Below, piece by piece: positions 47,392 to 58,927 of a stretch of 64,000 nucleotides of DNA (the stretch's first letter is position 1; every line of letters begins with the position of its first letter). The notes below the pieces were generated by a model. The model saw nothing but the letters and a program-made list of their open reading frames with translations, had not been told where the DNA came from and ran no database searches. The stretch comes from Muricauda sp. SCSIO 65647 (GTDB taxonomy: Bacteria > Bacteroidota > Bacteroidia > Flavobacteriales > Flavobacteriaceae): positions 3,747,655 through 3,811,654 of the forward strand of contig NZ_CP091037.1 in assembly GCF_021534965.1 (NCBI RefSeq), in the 5' to 3' direction. Both the position numbers and the translations under genes were made by a program.

Positions 47392-48589
47392 TGATTCTAA
47401 CGATGATTTCTTTCCAAATATCGGAAGCCACTTCAGACTTCGTCTTTACTTCAAACGGTTTAACCGTCAGATTCTTGTCCATGAACGTAATTTTGTTGGT
47501 GCCTTGGCCAAAACCGGCTCCCTCGTCATTTAAGGAATTCAAGACAATGGCATCTAAATTCTTCCGTTGAAGTTTGCCCTTCGCATTCTCTAGTTCATTT
47601 TCGGTCTCTAATGCAAAGCCCACTAAATATTGCCGTTTTTTCTTTTCACCCATTGAGCGAAGAATATCTTTATTGCGCACCAATGTAAGGCCCAAGTCAC
47701 CCGCTTCTTTTTTGATTTTTTGTTCAGAAACATCTTTTGGACGGTAATCGGCCACCGCGGCGGCGGCAATGGCCACATCGACATTCTCAAAATGTTCGTG
47801 TACTTTTTGGTACATCTCTTCTGCAGTGGTGACCCGAACTACTTCGATGTTCGAATGCTCAGCAGACAAACTGGTGGGCCCGGATACCAAAACGACGGTC
47901 GCGCCCAAATCGGCAGCTTTCTTGGCCAATTCAAAGCCCATGGTACCCGAAGAGCGGTTGCCCAAGAACCGTACAGGATCAATGGGCTCGTGGGTCGGAC
48001 CTGCGGTTATCAATACTTTTTTGTTGCTTAGGGGTAGCCCAGAGCGAAGAAAATCTTCCAAAAAATGTACAATGGCCTCTGGTTCGGCCATACGGCCTTC
48101 GCCAAAGAGTCCGCTCGCAAGCTCGCCCGATTCTGCCGGGATCATTACATTGCCGAACGATTGCAATTTTTTAAATGTTTCCTTTGTGGATGGATGTTGG
48201 TACATATCCAAGTCCATGGCCGGAGCGAAGAATACAGGGCATTTCGCCGAAAGATAGGTCGCCAACAATAGGTTGTCACAAGTACCATGGGCCATTTTAG
48301 ACAGCGTGTTCGCCGTAGCCGGTGCAATAAGCATCATATCGGCCCAAAGGCCCAACTCTACATGGTTGTTCCACGAAAGGCTTCCATCTTCCTCATTGAT
48401 AAAATCCATCAAAACAGGATTCTTCGAAAGCGTTGAAAGTGTCAGGGGCGAAACAAAAGAGCTGGCACTTTGGGTCATTGTAATCTTGACCGCTGCACCA
48501 GCTTTTATGAGTAATCTCGTAAGAAAGGTGGTCTTGTAAGCGGCGATTCCTCCGGTAATGCCCAAGAGAATGTTTTTACCGCGCAACAT
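47384..48589 (-). CDS. coaBC: Bifunctional phosphopantothenoylcysteine decarboxylase / phosphopantothenate--cysteine ligase
   Basis: A 401-residue enzyme of CoA synthesis. N-terminal CoaC flavoprotein domain: LLGITGGIAAYKT, catalytic His in WNNHVELG, and substrate loop APAMDLDMYQHP (the classical PAMN has Asp here, a variant I believe is usual in Bacteroidota). C-terminal CoaB domain from ~residue 190: VLITAGPTHEPIDPVR, NRSSGTMGFELAK and a C-terminal KSEVASDIWKEI. It starts three bases after rpoZ. Confidence 0.95.
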   Translation of the reverse strand: MLRGKNILLGITGGIAAYKTTFLTRLLIKAGAAVKITMTQSASSFVSPLTLSTLSKNPVLMDFINEEDGSLSWNNHVELGLWADMMLIAPATANTLSKMAHGTCDNLLLATYLSAKCPVFFAPAMDLDMYQHPSTKETFKKLQSFGNVMIPAESGELASGLFGEGRMAEPEAIVHFLEDFLRSGLPLSNKKVLITAGPTHEPIDPVRFLGNRSSGTMGFELAKKAADLGATVVLVSGPTSLSAEHSNIEVVRVTTAEEMYQKVHEHFENVDVAIAAAAVADYRPKDVSEQKIKKEAGDLGLTLVRNKDILRSMGEKKKRQYLVGFALETENELENAKGKLQRKNLDAIVLNSLNDEGAGFGQGTNKITFMDKNLTVKPFEVKTKSEVASDIWKEIIVRINA

Positions 48590-48591
48590 AC

Positions 48592-48927
48592 CTATTCTTC
48601 GTTATCTTCCTTTTCGGTATTTCGATGATAAATCTTGTCTTCAAGCCATTCTTGAACGGCCAATGCATGGGGCTTGGGAAGCTTTTCATAGAATTTGGAA
48701 ACCTCAATCTGCTCTTTGTTCTCAAAGACTTCCTCAAGACTATCGCTATACGTCGCGAATTCTTCCAGTTTTTCCAACAATTCTTTTTTAATCTCAGAAT
48801 TTATCTGAATGGCCCTTTTCGACACGATGGAGATAGCCTCGTAGATGTTGTCCGTTTTTTCATCGAACACATTCTTGTTATAAGTGAGGGTGGTCACTGG
48901 TGCTTTGGTATTTTTTAAATCGTTCAT
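48592..48927 (-). CDS. rpoZ: RNA polymerase omega subunit (Bacteroidota type)
   Basis: A 111-residue protein. It has the Rpb6/omega core DNIYEAISIVSKRAIQIN followed by an acidic, helical tail with KEDNEE. The start is a regular ATG. Omega helps assembly of beta-prime. It lies between bamD (16 bases) and coaBC (two bases) as in other members of the phylum. Confidence 0.92.
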   Translation of the reverse strand: MNDLKNTKAPVTTLTYNKNVFDEKTDNIYEAISIVSKRAIQINSEIKKELLEKLEEFATYSDSLEEVFENKEQIEVSKFYEKLPKPHALAVQEWLEDKIYHRNTEKEDNEE

Positions 48928-48943
48928 ATTATTGATAAACTTA

Positions 48944-49753
48944 TTATTTCGAAAAATCTTGCATCTCGTTCATGAGCTTTTTGTAGAGATCGTCAGCCTC
49001 TTTGGCATATTTGGTCTCAGGGTATGATCGCTTTAAGGCGTTGTAGGCGGCGACAGCATCATCTAACCGCTCTTTTTTCCTGTTAGGGGTACTGTTCAAT
49101 GCCAAATTCGTAGATGACTTCAATTTATAATAAAAAGCGTCTTCACGATAAATAGAACCCGGATTCTCGGTGATGAAATTGTCCAATGCCGTTATGGCCG
49201 AAATGAGCACATAAAAATCAAACTCGCCCAATTTATCAAATTGCTTTGCAATCTCGAATTGTTTCCGCTCTTTTTTGGTGGTCAGTTCAGCGGCCATTTT
49301 ATTGGCCTCATCAAAATACTCTGAATCAGGATAGGTATTGATAAATGCCTGTAATTTTGAAAGGGCCTTGTCGGTATCGGTTTGATCCAAAGAGTACCGT
49401 GGCGAAAGCTCATAATAACTCTTTGCTCCCAAAAAAGAGGCTTGTTGTATTTTATCACTATTCGGATATGACTTCACAAAACGCTCAAATTGGTAGCCAG
49501 ACAAATAATAATCGCCTATCTGAAAATATGAATCGGCGAAAAAGAACATCACCCGCTCACCCTGTGGCTTACCGGCATATTTGGGAGCTATTTGCTCAAA
49601 AAGTCGATTTGCCCTCTTAAAATCACCCTCATTATATTTTCTCTCGGCCAGGTCATACTTCACTTTGACATCTTCACTCTTGAGCACCTTTTGGTATTCA
49701 TTGCATGAAGAAAAAAGAAGAATAATGGCAACAAGGGGCAGCAATAACCTCAT
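48944..49753 (-). CDS. bamD: Outer-membrane assembly lipoprotein BamD
   Basis: A 269-residue lipoprotein of the BAM complex. Lipobox ILLFSSC (Cys17 from this start), then TPR repeats (LAERKYNEGDFKRANRLFEQ; AGKPQGERVMFFFADSYFQI; YPNSDKIQQASFLGAKSYY; TYPDSEYFDEANKM). An in-frame ATG at 49774 adds seven residues; 49753 gives the standard lipoprotein signal and is preceded by a -7 box. Confidence 0.93.
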   Translation of the reverse strand: MRLLLPLVAIILLFSSCNEYQKVLKSEDVKVKYDLAERKYNEGDFKRANRLFEQIAPKYAGKPQGERVMFFFADSYFQIGDYYLSGYQFERFVKSYPNSDKIQQASFLGAKSYYELSPRYSLDQTDTDKALSKLQAFINTYPDSEYFDEANKMAAELTTKKERKQFEIAKQFDKLGEFDFYVLISAITALDNFITENPGSIYREDAFYYKLKSSTNLALNSTPNRKKERLDDAVAAYNALKRSYPETKYAKEADDLYKKLMNEMQDFSK

Positions 49754-49771
49754 CTTGAAAAAAATATTTTG

Positions 49772-49779
49772 CAAAATTA
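49772..49779 (-). promoter_or_regulatory. -7 box of the bamD operon
   Basis: TAATTTTG on the minus strand, an exact TAnnTTTG, 18 bases before the ATG at 49753. No clear TTG at -33. It overlaps the alternative ATG at 49774, which supports the downstream start. Confidence 0.45.
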
Positions 49780-49871
49780 ATGATAATGAATGGATATTAA
49801 AAATACCACTGCCATCAAAAGTATATTGAAAACTGGATGTCGCTCGCTTTTTTAGGGAAGATTTAACGCAA

Positions 49872-50765
49872 TCAAACTTCCTCCTTTTGCGTGGACTTCA
49901 AAAATGCCTTGATTTTTTGTTTAAGATAGGGAGTAGCCTCAACCAAAGGTAATCGGACCTTTGCGGTCGAAAGCCCCAAAAATTCAAAAATGGTCTTGAT
50001 CCCTGCAGGATTTCCTTCCTCAAAAATCAACTGCATACCGTTCAACAGGGCATGGTGAACCTCATATGCCTCATCAGATTTGTTCTGAAGTGCCAAATCG
50101 ACCATTCTTGAGAATTCTGAAGGAAGTCCCTGGCCCAATACGGAAATGACCCCTGCCCCACCGGCCAGAATGGTAGGCAAGGCTGTAAAATCATCGCCCG
50201 AAATCACCAAAAAATCCTCAGGTTTGCGCTTTATGATGGTATTGATCTGTACCATATCACCACATGCTTCCTTGATGGCCACAATGTTTCTGACATCGTG
50301 TGCAAGCCGTAAAGTGGTCTCTGGCAACATATTGCTGCCCGTTCGCGAAGGCACATTGTACAATATCACCGGCACTGGCGATGCCTTTGCAATCGCTTTA
50401 AAGTGTTGAAATATGCCCTCTTGGGTAGGTTTGTTATAATAGGGTGATACTGAAAGGATAGCAGAGAACTCAGAGAAATCGTACGTCTGCAAATCGTCGA
50501 TCACGGCCTGGGTGTTGTTGCCGCCCATACCGACCACCAAGGGTACGCGCCCAGCATTCACCTTTGCGATGGTCTGCATCACCAGCCTTCGTTCTTCAGA
50601 CGATAAGGTGACCGATTCAGCCGTCGTTCCCAAGGCCACCAAGTAATCGACCCCTCCTGAAAGGCAGTGTTCCACTATGGCTCCCAAAGCCTTATAATCT
50701 ACAGAAAAGTCATTTTTGAACGGTGTTACCAAAGCAACTCCTGTGCCCATCAACTGTTCCATCAT
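49872..50765 (-). CDS. dapA: 4-hydroxy-tetrahydrodipicolinate synthase
   Basis: A 297-residue TIM-barrel lyase at the entry to lysine and diaminopimelate synthesis. It has [53 protein letters not shown] with the catalytic Tyr, and the Schiff-base Lys in [10 protein letters not shown]. It begins ATGATG: the first overlaps the previous stop (ATGA), so translation is coupled to the DUF6913-like gene. Confidence 0.96.
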   Translation of the reverse strand: MMEQLMGTGVALVTPFKNDFSVDYKALGAIVEHCLSGGVDYLVALGTTAESVTLSSEERRLVMQTIAKVNAGRVPLVVGMGGNNTQAVIDDLQTYDFSEFSAILSVSPYYNKPTQEGIFQHFKAIAKASPVPVILYNVPSRTGSNMLPETTLRLAHDVRNIVAIKEACGDMVQINTIIKRKPEDFLVISGDDFTALPTILAGGAGVISVLGQGLPSEFSRMVDLALQNKSDEAYEVHHALLNGMQLIFEEGNPAGIKTIFEFLGLSTAKVRLPLVEATPYLKQKIKAFLKSTQKEEV

Positions 50766-51298
50766 TTCACTTCTTTCATTACTTTCAAATACTTGTGCAG
50801 TTCGGTTTTAAAAGCCTTGAAATCATTAAAGGGTGTATGTAAGATCAAATCGTTCAGTTTAGTATCCACTTCGCCGAAACCGACCCGTAACCGTGCCGGG
50901 GTCTTTACCGTCAACAATTTCATCATCAGGTTGTCATCGGTGTAATAATTGATCAGCAAATCATATTCCCTTCCCAAGAACTCCAAAACATAACCATTTT
51001 CAATCTCTCCTTTCCAACCCAGATCCTTGTCTGAAAACATCGGAATCGCATAAGGGGAGTTCTTATCATACTCCCGCTTATACCCGATGACCTTGACCGC
51101 ATTGGGCCTCAATGAGAGTTCATTGGTCAACTCATAAAAAACTTCGGCCCTGTCAAAACGGTCAACATCAACGATACAGGCAATACGGGATATACCTTGG
51201 CTACGCGAAACCGCTACAGTGGGATTTTCAAGCTCTTCGTCTAGAAACTTCTGCCCAGATTTAACCTTAAATTTATCCCGAAAAGCCTTGAATACCAT
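50762..51298 (-). CDS. Small conserved protein (DUF6913-like), unknown function
   Basis: A 178-residue soluble protein. It has a basic N-terminus, then an alternating beta/alpha pattern ([61 protein letters not shown] region) that suggests a Rossmann-like or glycosyltransferase-B half-domain fold. The DUF name is from memory and uncertain. It is translationally coupled to dapA (four-base overlap) in front of the BAM operon. Confidence 0.75.
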   Translation of the reverse strand: MVFKAFRDKFKVKSGQKFLDEELENPTVAVSRSQGISRIACIVDVDRFDRAEVFYELTNELSLRPNAVKVIGYKREYDKNSPYAIPMFSDKDLGWKGEIENGYVLEFLGREYDLLINYYTDDNLMMKLLTVKTPARLRVGFGEVDTKLNDLILHTPFNDFKAFKTELHKYLKVMKEVK

Positions 51299-51376
51299 AT
51301 ATTTTTTCCATTTTTACAAATGTAAAGAATATACGAACATCTGGGGGTAAAGATAAGCCGAGTGAACATTTTAAAA

Positions 51377-52129
51377 ATGAAACATTTTGTTGTTTTTATA
51401 ACAATTGTATGTTTCGCTTCCTGTAATGAAAATCCTGTAACGGTACAAAGAATAAAGGGTGAACAGATTGCCATCAACGAATCGTTACAAGCAGTTGATT
51501 CAATTGAGAACACCATACAGCCCTACCGAAACCGGTTGACAGCTGTAATGGACAGTGTACTCACTTTCGCTCCCAATACGTACACAAAACAAGATGGGGA
51601 ACTGAACACTTCGGCCGGCAATTTATTGGCCGATCTTATTTTGGAACAATCCAACAAAGTCTTCAAGCTACGTACCGGAAAAGAAGTTGATTTTGTGGTA
51701 CTTAACCATGGCGGCATACGTTCGATTATTTCAAAGGGTAATGTAACCGTTCGTAACGCCTTTGAAGTAATGCCTTTTGAGAATTACATCGCAGTGGTAG
51801 AAATACAGGGCAGGGCAGTCAGAAATCTGATATCATTTTTGATCGAATCGAATCGGGCCCACCCCATCGCTGGTCTTCAAATCAAAATTGATAATGAAAA
51901 AAAATTGGTCGGGGTGACCATAGATGGAGAACCTTTCGATGAAAACCGAAAATATTATGTGGCCACTTCAGATTATTTGGTGCAAGGGGGTGATGACATG
52001 GGGTTTTTCAAAAATGCAGATACAGCGATCGTAATCGACTATCTCGTTCGAAATGCCATGATTGATTATTTTGGAAAAGTAGACACCCTCAATGCCCATG
52101 TCGATGATCGATTTATACAGTTGAGATGA
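51377..52129 (+). CDS. 5'-nucleotidase C-terminal domain as a separate lipoprotein
   Basis: A 250-residue protein. Lipobox VCFASC (Cys15 from this start). The mature sequence is the substrate-binding domain of UshA-type 5'-nucleotidases: NTSAGNLLADLILEQS, FVVLNHGGIRS, GNVTVRNAFEVMPFENYIAVVEI and YYVATSDYLVQGGDDMGFF. It has no metallophosphatase domain; that is encoded by the next gene, which starts four bases before this stop. A GTG at 51362 is in frame, but ATG 51377 gives the better signal. Confidence 0.9.
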   Translation: MKHFVVFITIVCFASCNENPVTVQRIKGEQIAINESLQAVDSIENTIQPYRNRLTAVMDSVLTFAPNTYTKQDGELNTSAGNLLADLILEQSNKVFKLRTGKEVDFVVLNHGGIRSIISKGNVTVRNAFEVMPFENYIAVVEIQGRAVRNLISFLIESNRAHPIAGLQIKIDNEKKLVGVTIDGEPFDENRKYYVATSDYLVQGGDDMGFFKNADTAIVIDYLVRNAMIDYFGKVDTLNAHVDDRFIQLR

Positions 52130-53040
52130 ACAGACGAAACTTTTTATCAAGAACGGCAGCAGCTACGGCCTTCACAGGTTTGGGCGGGTTGGCACTGAAT
52201 GGTTGCAAGCAGTTCGGGCAAAAACACATCACCATTTTGCATACCAATGATGTGCATAGCCATATTGACCCTTTTCCAAGTGACCATTCGCGCCATCCGA
52301 ACCTGGGCGGTATTTCAAGACGTGCCGGTTTGATTTCCGAGATTCGTGATGACAACCCCCATACGTTGCTTTTCGATGCCGGGGATATTTTTCAGGGAAC
52401 GCCCTATTTCAACTTCTATGGGGGAGAATTGGAGTTCAAACTCATGAGCATGCTCAAATACGATGCGGCCACCATCGGAAACCATGATTTTGATAATGGT
52501 GTTGACGGACTCTTGGCGCAACTGCCAAATGCGAAATTTGAGCTGCTGTCAGCCAATTACGACTTCTCAAATACGGTATTGGACAGCTTTGTGAAACCCT
52601 ATCAGATCTATGTTCGTGATGAAATTAAAATTGGGGTATACGGACTCGGCATCAAACTCGAGGGACTTGTTACCAAAAAACTCTATAAAGAGACCAAACA
52701 CCTCAATCCATACGAAATTGCCTTAGACACCGAACGGAAACTTAAAGAAGAGGAAAACTGCGACCTTATCATCTGCCTTTCGCATTTAGGGTACGATTAT
52801 AAGGGCAACCCTGACCGTGCAGATGACCTGACCCTAGCAGTAAAGACCGGGCACACCCATTTGATCATTGGGGGGCATACCCATACATTTCTTGATAAAC
52901 CAACTGTGCGCACCAATAAAAATGGAAATCCCGTATTGGTGAACCAAGTCGGTTGCTATGGTATCAATCTAGGTCGAATAGACTTTTATTTTGATGATGC
53001 AAAAGAAGTTTCTGCAGAAGGCATCAGTATTTCGGTCTAA
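52126..53040 (+). CDS. Metallophosphatase domain of 5'-nucleotidase, Tat-exported
   Basis: A 304-residue protein. The twin-arginine signal NRRNFLSRTAAATAF is followed by a lipobox-like ALNGC (Cys27), so it may be a Tat lipoprotein. The metallophosphatase motifs are complete: HTNDVHSHIDP, FDAGDIFQG, IGNHDFDNG, ICLSHLGYD and GGHTHTF. The protein ends where UshA would continue into the C-terminal domain, which is supplied by the preceding gene (ATGA overlap). The two should form a split nucleotidase in the periplasm. Confidence 0.92.
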   Translation: MNRRNFLSRTAAATAFTGLGGLALNGCKQFGQKHITILHTNDVHSHIDPFPSDHSRHPNLGGISRRAGLISEIRDDNPHTLLFDAGDIFQGTPYFNFYGGELEFKLMSMLKYDAATIGNHDFDNGVDGLLAQLPNAKFELLSANYDFSNTVLDSFVKPYQIYVRDEIKIGVYGLGIKLEGLVTKKLYKETKHLNPYEIALDTERKLKEEENCDLIICLSHLGYDYKGNPDRADDLTLAVKTGHTHLIIGGHTHTFLDKPTVRTNKNGNPVLVNQVGCYGINLGRIDFYFDDAKEVSAEGISISV

Positions 53041-53097
53041 AACTGTAACGATCGATTTTTGTCGTTGTCTTTAGCCAAACCATCAATCAAAAAACAC

Positions 53098-54021
53098 ATG
53101 CAAACCCTCATCAAAATGACGATGCTGCTTTTTTGTGGCGTCGTCATTACTTTCTCTGTACGCGCACAATCAGAAACTGTTTTCAATGATGTGCATTTTT
53201 ATGAATCCCTTGCCATGGTCAAAGAAAAGATCGGTCCTGATGTAGTATCGCACACGGTGGTACAAATCGATGACCCGAGCTTTCCACTTGCCGAAAAAAG
53301 TGAATCACATTTGTTGTGCACCAACTTAAAGACCAAAAACGGAACCATTGCCCAAGTGGTATTCACCTTTGCCGATGACCGATTGCACTATATTGAGGCC
53401 AGGGGCAATGCCATTACCAATTTGCTAGAATCAAGAAAAGATACCGCAGATAGCTATATGCACTATAAAGTGCATTTTAAAGATGGCCTTTTCGCCGATG
53501 TCGAAAAAGACATTGTTTGGCTATTGACTGATGAGGCCATGCATCCGAATTTGAATACTTGGGAAAACCCGTATTTGTCACAAGGCAAAGCCATCGATTT
53601 GGGCTATCTACAATCAGGAAAGGTTCCTGAATTTATTGAAATGGGTGCGGATTTAGAAAGCCTGCGGCCAAAGCTTGAAGCCAATAGCCATTTCGTGCAC
53701 GAGCAGAAACTAGATGGCTCTGACCCCAACGCACAATTACAACTGAACTGTTTTGGGGTCGAATATGCAGGTTTCCCCAGAAAAATCGAGGCCCGTTTCG
53801 GCGATGGAAGATTGAACGTGGCCTGGATATTGACAGGAAAAGGTGAAGAAGACCGCATTCGGCAGAAATTAATGGCCGAGTACGGCGAACCCATATTCGT
53901 GAACGAGGCATGGGAAATGTTCAACGACTGGACCATAGGCTTAAGAAAAGACAAACCCGAAGTGTTGCTGTTGACCAAAGAACTGGGGCAATTCTATAAA
54001 AAAGAATACTTCAAGCAATAG
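53098..54021 (+). CDS. Secreted protein of unknown function
   Basis: A 307-residue protein with a signal peptide (LIKMTMLLFCGVVITFSVRAQ). The mature part contains two similar alpha/beta halves, each with FxxDRLHYIEARG- or FGDGRLNVAWILTG-type strands followed by an Arg/Glu-rich helix (EEDRIRQKLMAEYGEP), reminiscent of small beta-lactamase-inhibitor-like folds. No family is recognised. A TTG at 53059 is in frame but would precede the signal peptide. It lies 57 bases after the nucleotidase gene. Confidence 0.7.
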   Translation: MQTLIKMTMLLFCGVVITFSVRAQSETVFNDVHFYESLAMVKEKIGPDVVSHTVVQIDDPSFPLAEKSESHLLCTNLKTKNGTIAQVVFTFADDRLHYIEARGNAITNLLESRKDTADSYMHYKVHFKDGLFADVEKDIVWLLTDEAMHPNLNTWENPYLSQGKAIDLGYLQSGKVPEFIEMGADLESLRPKLEANSHFVHEQKLDGSDPNAQLQLNCFGVEYAGFPRKIEARFGDGRLNVAWILTGKGEEDRIRQKLMAEYGEPIFVNEAWEMFNDWTIGLRKDKPEVLLLTKELGQFYKKEYFKQ

Positions 54022-54155
54022 TGCCCGTACGCCCCATTGGGGCAATCTATACACCCATTCTGACCAACCATACAGAAGTTACGGTACTGGCCACATGATA
54101 ACAGTAAAGGTTGTAAGAAAATTACTAGCTTTCTTCGTAATAGAACCTGTGGACC

Positions 54156-55037
54156 ATGGAAAAAGTACAGATATTTTGGGATCCCAAAGGCATTGAGCTT
54201 GACCGACTCGGCAAAAAATCAAAATCGGGCGATCCCGCCGATGGCGATACCCCATATGTACGTATGCCCATTCGCATGTTGGGCATCGATACCCCAGAGA
54301 CCAGTTATCAAGGTGGTGAGGCTACGGGCAACAACAAACTGAATGAATTAAAAACTTTGCTCGAAACAGGTAACTATGACAACTGGATCGACCCAGCTTT
54401 CAAAGCCCACATTTTGCCACGATTGGTCAATGCGGGTACCCGACAGATCTCACAGGGGCAACAGGCCAAGGCTTTCTTTAAAAACTTACTCGATACCCGA
54501 CTGGCCAAACCCAACGGCACCAATCGCAGCCTTTTTGTACTGGCCGCCGATGAGCACTTTGACCACTATGGACGACTGCTAGCGTACATTGCGCCCAGTT
54601 TTACCACAACAGAGCTGGCCACGGTAAGTTTTGACGAACGAAAGACCTTCAACCTATTGTTGTTAGAGTCTGGCTGGGCCTCTAGCATCATCATTTACCC
54701 CAACCTGCCCAAAAATTCCGATCTGCGGTTGGCGCGAACGGCCGTCAAAAATGCCGTTGAAAATGATTTAGGTGCCTGGGCCGATCCCTTGATGCTCACC
54801 GCCTACGAATACCGCATGTGCATAAAGCTTTATAATGCCTGCAAAAAGGCAAAGGCCAGCAACGGTTTCTTTGTCAAAGAATCTGATTGGGTGCAACGCT
54901 ACTGCATTGACATAACGACCCTTAAGGTTTATAATCCCCAACACTACCTACAAGTACAGCCCTATAACCGTTTGTTCATTTGGGGCAATGACATTCGTAA
55001 GGCTGTGGGCGAACTGAATTTGATTGCGGCAGAATAG
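54156..55037 (+). CDS. Staphylococcal-nuclease-like (SNase) domain protein
   Basis: A 293-residue protein. SNase-type OB-fold patterns: PADGDTPYVRMPIRMLGIDTPE (metal-binding Asp and the IDTPE motif), the insertion with QGQQAKAFFKNLL, and FDHYGRLLAYI with the catalytic-type Arg. There is no signal peptide, unlike secreted nucleases. A C-terminal ~80-residue extension (YNACKKAKASNGFFVKESD) is unassigned. It may act on nucleic acid in the cytoplasm. Confidence 0.75.
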   Translation: MEKVQIFWDPKGIELDRLGKKSKSGDPADGDTPYVRMPIRMLGIDTPETSYQGGEATGNNKLNELKTLLETGNYDNWIDPAFKAHILPRLVNAGTRQISQGQQAKAFFKNLLDTRLAKPNGTNRSLFVLAADEHFDHYGRLLAYIAPSFTTTELATVSFDERKTFNLLLLESGWASSIIIYPNLPKNSDLRLARTAVKNAVENDLGAWADPLMLTAYEYRMCIKLYNACKKAKASNGFFVKESDWVQRYCIDITTLKVYNPQHYLQVQPYNRLFIWGNDIRKAVGELNLIAAE

Positions 55038-55116
55038 GCCAAGCATTTTTATCAACCATTGGTACGCCCATCATTTTTGATAGGGACAGTCCCATAATTA
55101 TCCATTATTTAGACGG

Positions 55117-55419
55117 TTAGCCCAAAACCGCCTCCACCAACATTTTCAGCTCTTCATCAAAACCCATAGTAGGAAAGGGCCTTCCCGCTTGGCGATACCA
55201 ATAGCCCGCGTTCCATTCATCGCCCTCTTTGCGATGCAGATAGGCATGTACCCATTTGGCCATGGGGTCGGTCAATTGATCTACCAAATGGTGGGCAGCA
55301 TGCCAATCGCCATTGGCATCGTGCCAAAGAGCTTGCAGTACAACGGGCCATGTATTGGATGGAACACCTAGATGCAACGTCTCTTGAAATTCATCAAAAT
55401 TATTCGGTGCTTTCATCAT
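55117..55419 (-). CDS. Small protein of unknown function
   Basis: A 100-residue, Trp- and His-rich protein (DANGDWHAAHHLVDQL, then WNAGYWYRQAGRPFP). The pattern of short helices is consistent with one or two TPR-like hairpins. No signal peptide. The start overlaps the end of the preceding membrane-protein gene by 20 bases, so the two are probably coexpressed. Confidence 0.65.
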   Translation of the reverse strand: MMKAPNNFDEFQETLHLGVPSNTWPVVLQALWHDANGDWHAAHHLVDQLTDPMAKWVHAYLHRKEGDEWNAGYWYRQAGRPFPTMGFDEELKMLVEAVLG

Positions 55420-55816
55420 GAATGTATTGTGGCCAAGCCCGATGAGCCAAGATGCCCCCGCAGATCATTATCAACAAATGATACGGGGTATCCAATTCAA
55501 TGGTAAATACCCGACCCAAGACAAACAATAAAACAATCATAGCGAAAAAGGCCAAAAAGCCCGAGAGTTCTCGCTGCTTGGTGTGTACGATTCGATTGTA
55601 GAATACTTTGGCAATCAACCCCCCCAGCAAAAAGTTTAACCAAATCAGTTCGGTTCGATTCTCTTCGATGACCTTGCTAAAAGTAGGGAAACCTTTATCT
55701 TCAAGAAAAACAAGCACTATATCGATGATCACCATAAGCCCCAACAGCGAGGCGATGACAATCTTGATAATCCTTATTGTCTTATTGTTTTCCCTTAAAA
55801 AAGATTTCACTTGCAT
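55400..55816 (-). CDS. Small membrane protein, unknown
   Basis: A 138-residue protein. Four hydrophobic segments, at ~15-35 (IKIVIASLLGLMVIIDIVLV), ~50-70, ~80-100 (LAFFAMIVLLFVLGRVF) and ~105-122 (HLLIMICGGILA). The frame continues upstream to 55888, but ATG 55816 stands just after the previous gene's stop (two bases) and gives a normal N-terminus (MQVKSFLREN). Confidence 0.65.
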   Translation of the reverse strand: MQVKSFLRENNKTIRIIKIVIASLLGLMVIIDIVLVFLEDKGFPTFSKVIEENRTELIWLNFLLGGLIAKVFYNRIVHTKQRELSGFLAFFAMIVLLFVLGRVFTIELDTPYHLLIMICGGILAHRAWPQYIHDESTE

Positions 55817-55818
55817 AA

Positions 55819-56202
55819 CTAGAAATTCATCGACCAAAAAAGGTGCCCGTAAAACAGACCCAAAATCAGTAGAATACTCAAAAACCACACTGGTTTTTTA
55901 AAAGGTACTTTGAACCCTATCAATGTCATGATCGCAGCCAAAGAAAATAAAATGATAACGGGTAGCCCATCCCCTAATCCAAAATAATCGGTTTTGACCC
56001 CCAAAAATAAGTGCCCCATAATCGCACCCAATCCGAAAGGAATAAAAAACAATTTGTCTTTGGCCGCCTCAAAAAGAATGATATTCGAGGTATCATTATC
56101 CACTTCATTGAGGTTCAATACAATTTCAAGTGCTACATAGACCACGGCAAAGCCCGCCATAATATATGTGACCAACCGGTATGCTTCGCCCATGTTTTCC
56201 AT
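55819..56202 (-). CDS. Small membrane protein, unknown
   Basis: A 127-residue protein with four predicted membrane helices (VTYIMAGFAVVYVALEIVL; LFFIPFGLGAIMGHLFLG; VIILFSLAAIMTLIGF; FLSILLILGLFYGHLFW). No family is recognised. The GHLFLG and GHLFW repeats suggest a two-fold design. It is the first gene of a three-gene minus-strand unit (55117-56202). An in-frame ATG at 56193 is an alternative start. Confidence 0.68.
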   Translation of the reverse strand: MENMGEAYRLVTYIMAGFAVVYVALEIVLNLNEVDNDTSNIILFEAAKDKLFFIPFGLGAIMGHLFLGVKTDYFGLGDGLPVIILFSLAAIMTLIGFKVPFKKPVWFLSILLILGLFYGHLFWSMNF

Positions 56203-56324
56203 TTCACGCGTTAAATTAAAGAAAACCTAGAAAATTCGTACACATCTGTCAGAAATACTGGAAGAATCAGTACCCCGTATTATCATTGTGCAATTACGTA
56301 ACTGCCTTTATCAGAGAAAAGCTT

Positions 56325-58909
<2,585 letters not shown>

Positions 58910-58927
58910 GTTTTATTGCATTGATTT

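Noticed and set aside
54031..54043. Palindrome GCCCCATTGGGGC after the secreted unknown gene
   Set aside because: The stem is short and no U-run follows, so it is neither a convincing terminator nor a clear operator.
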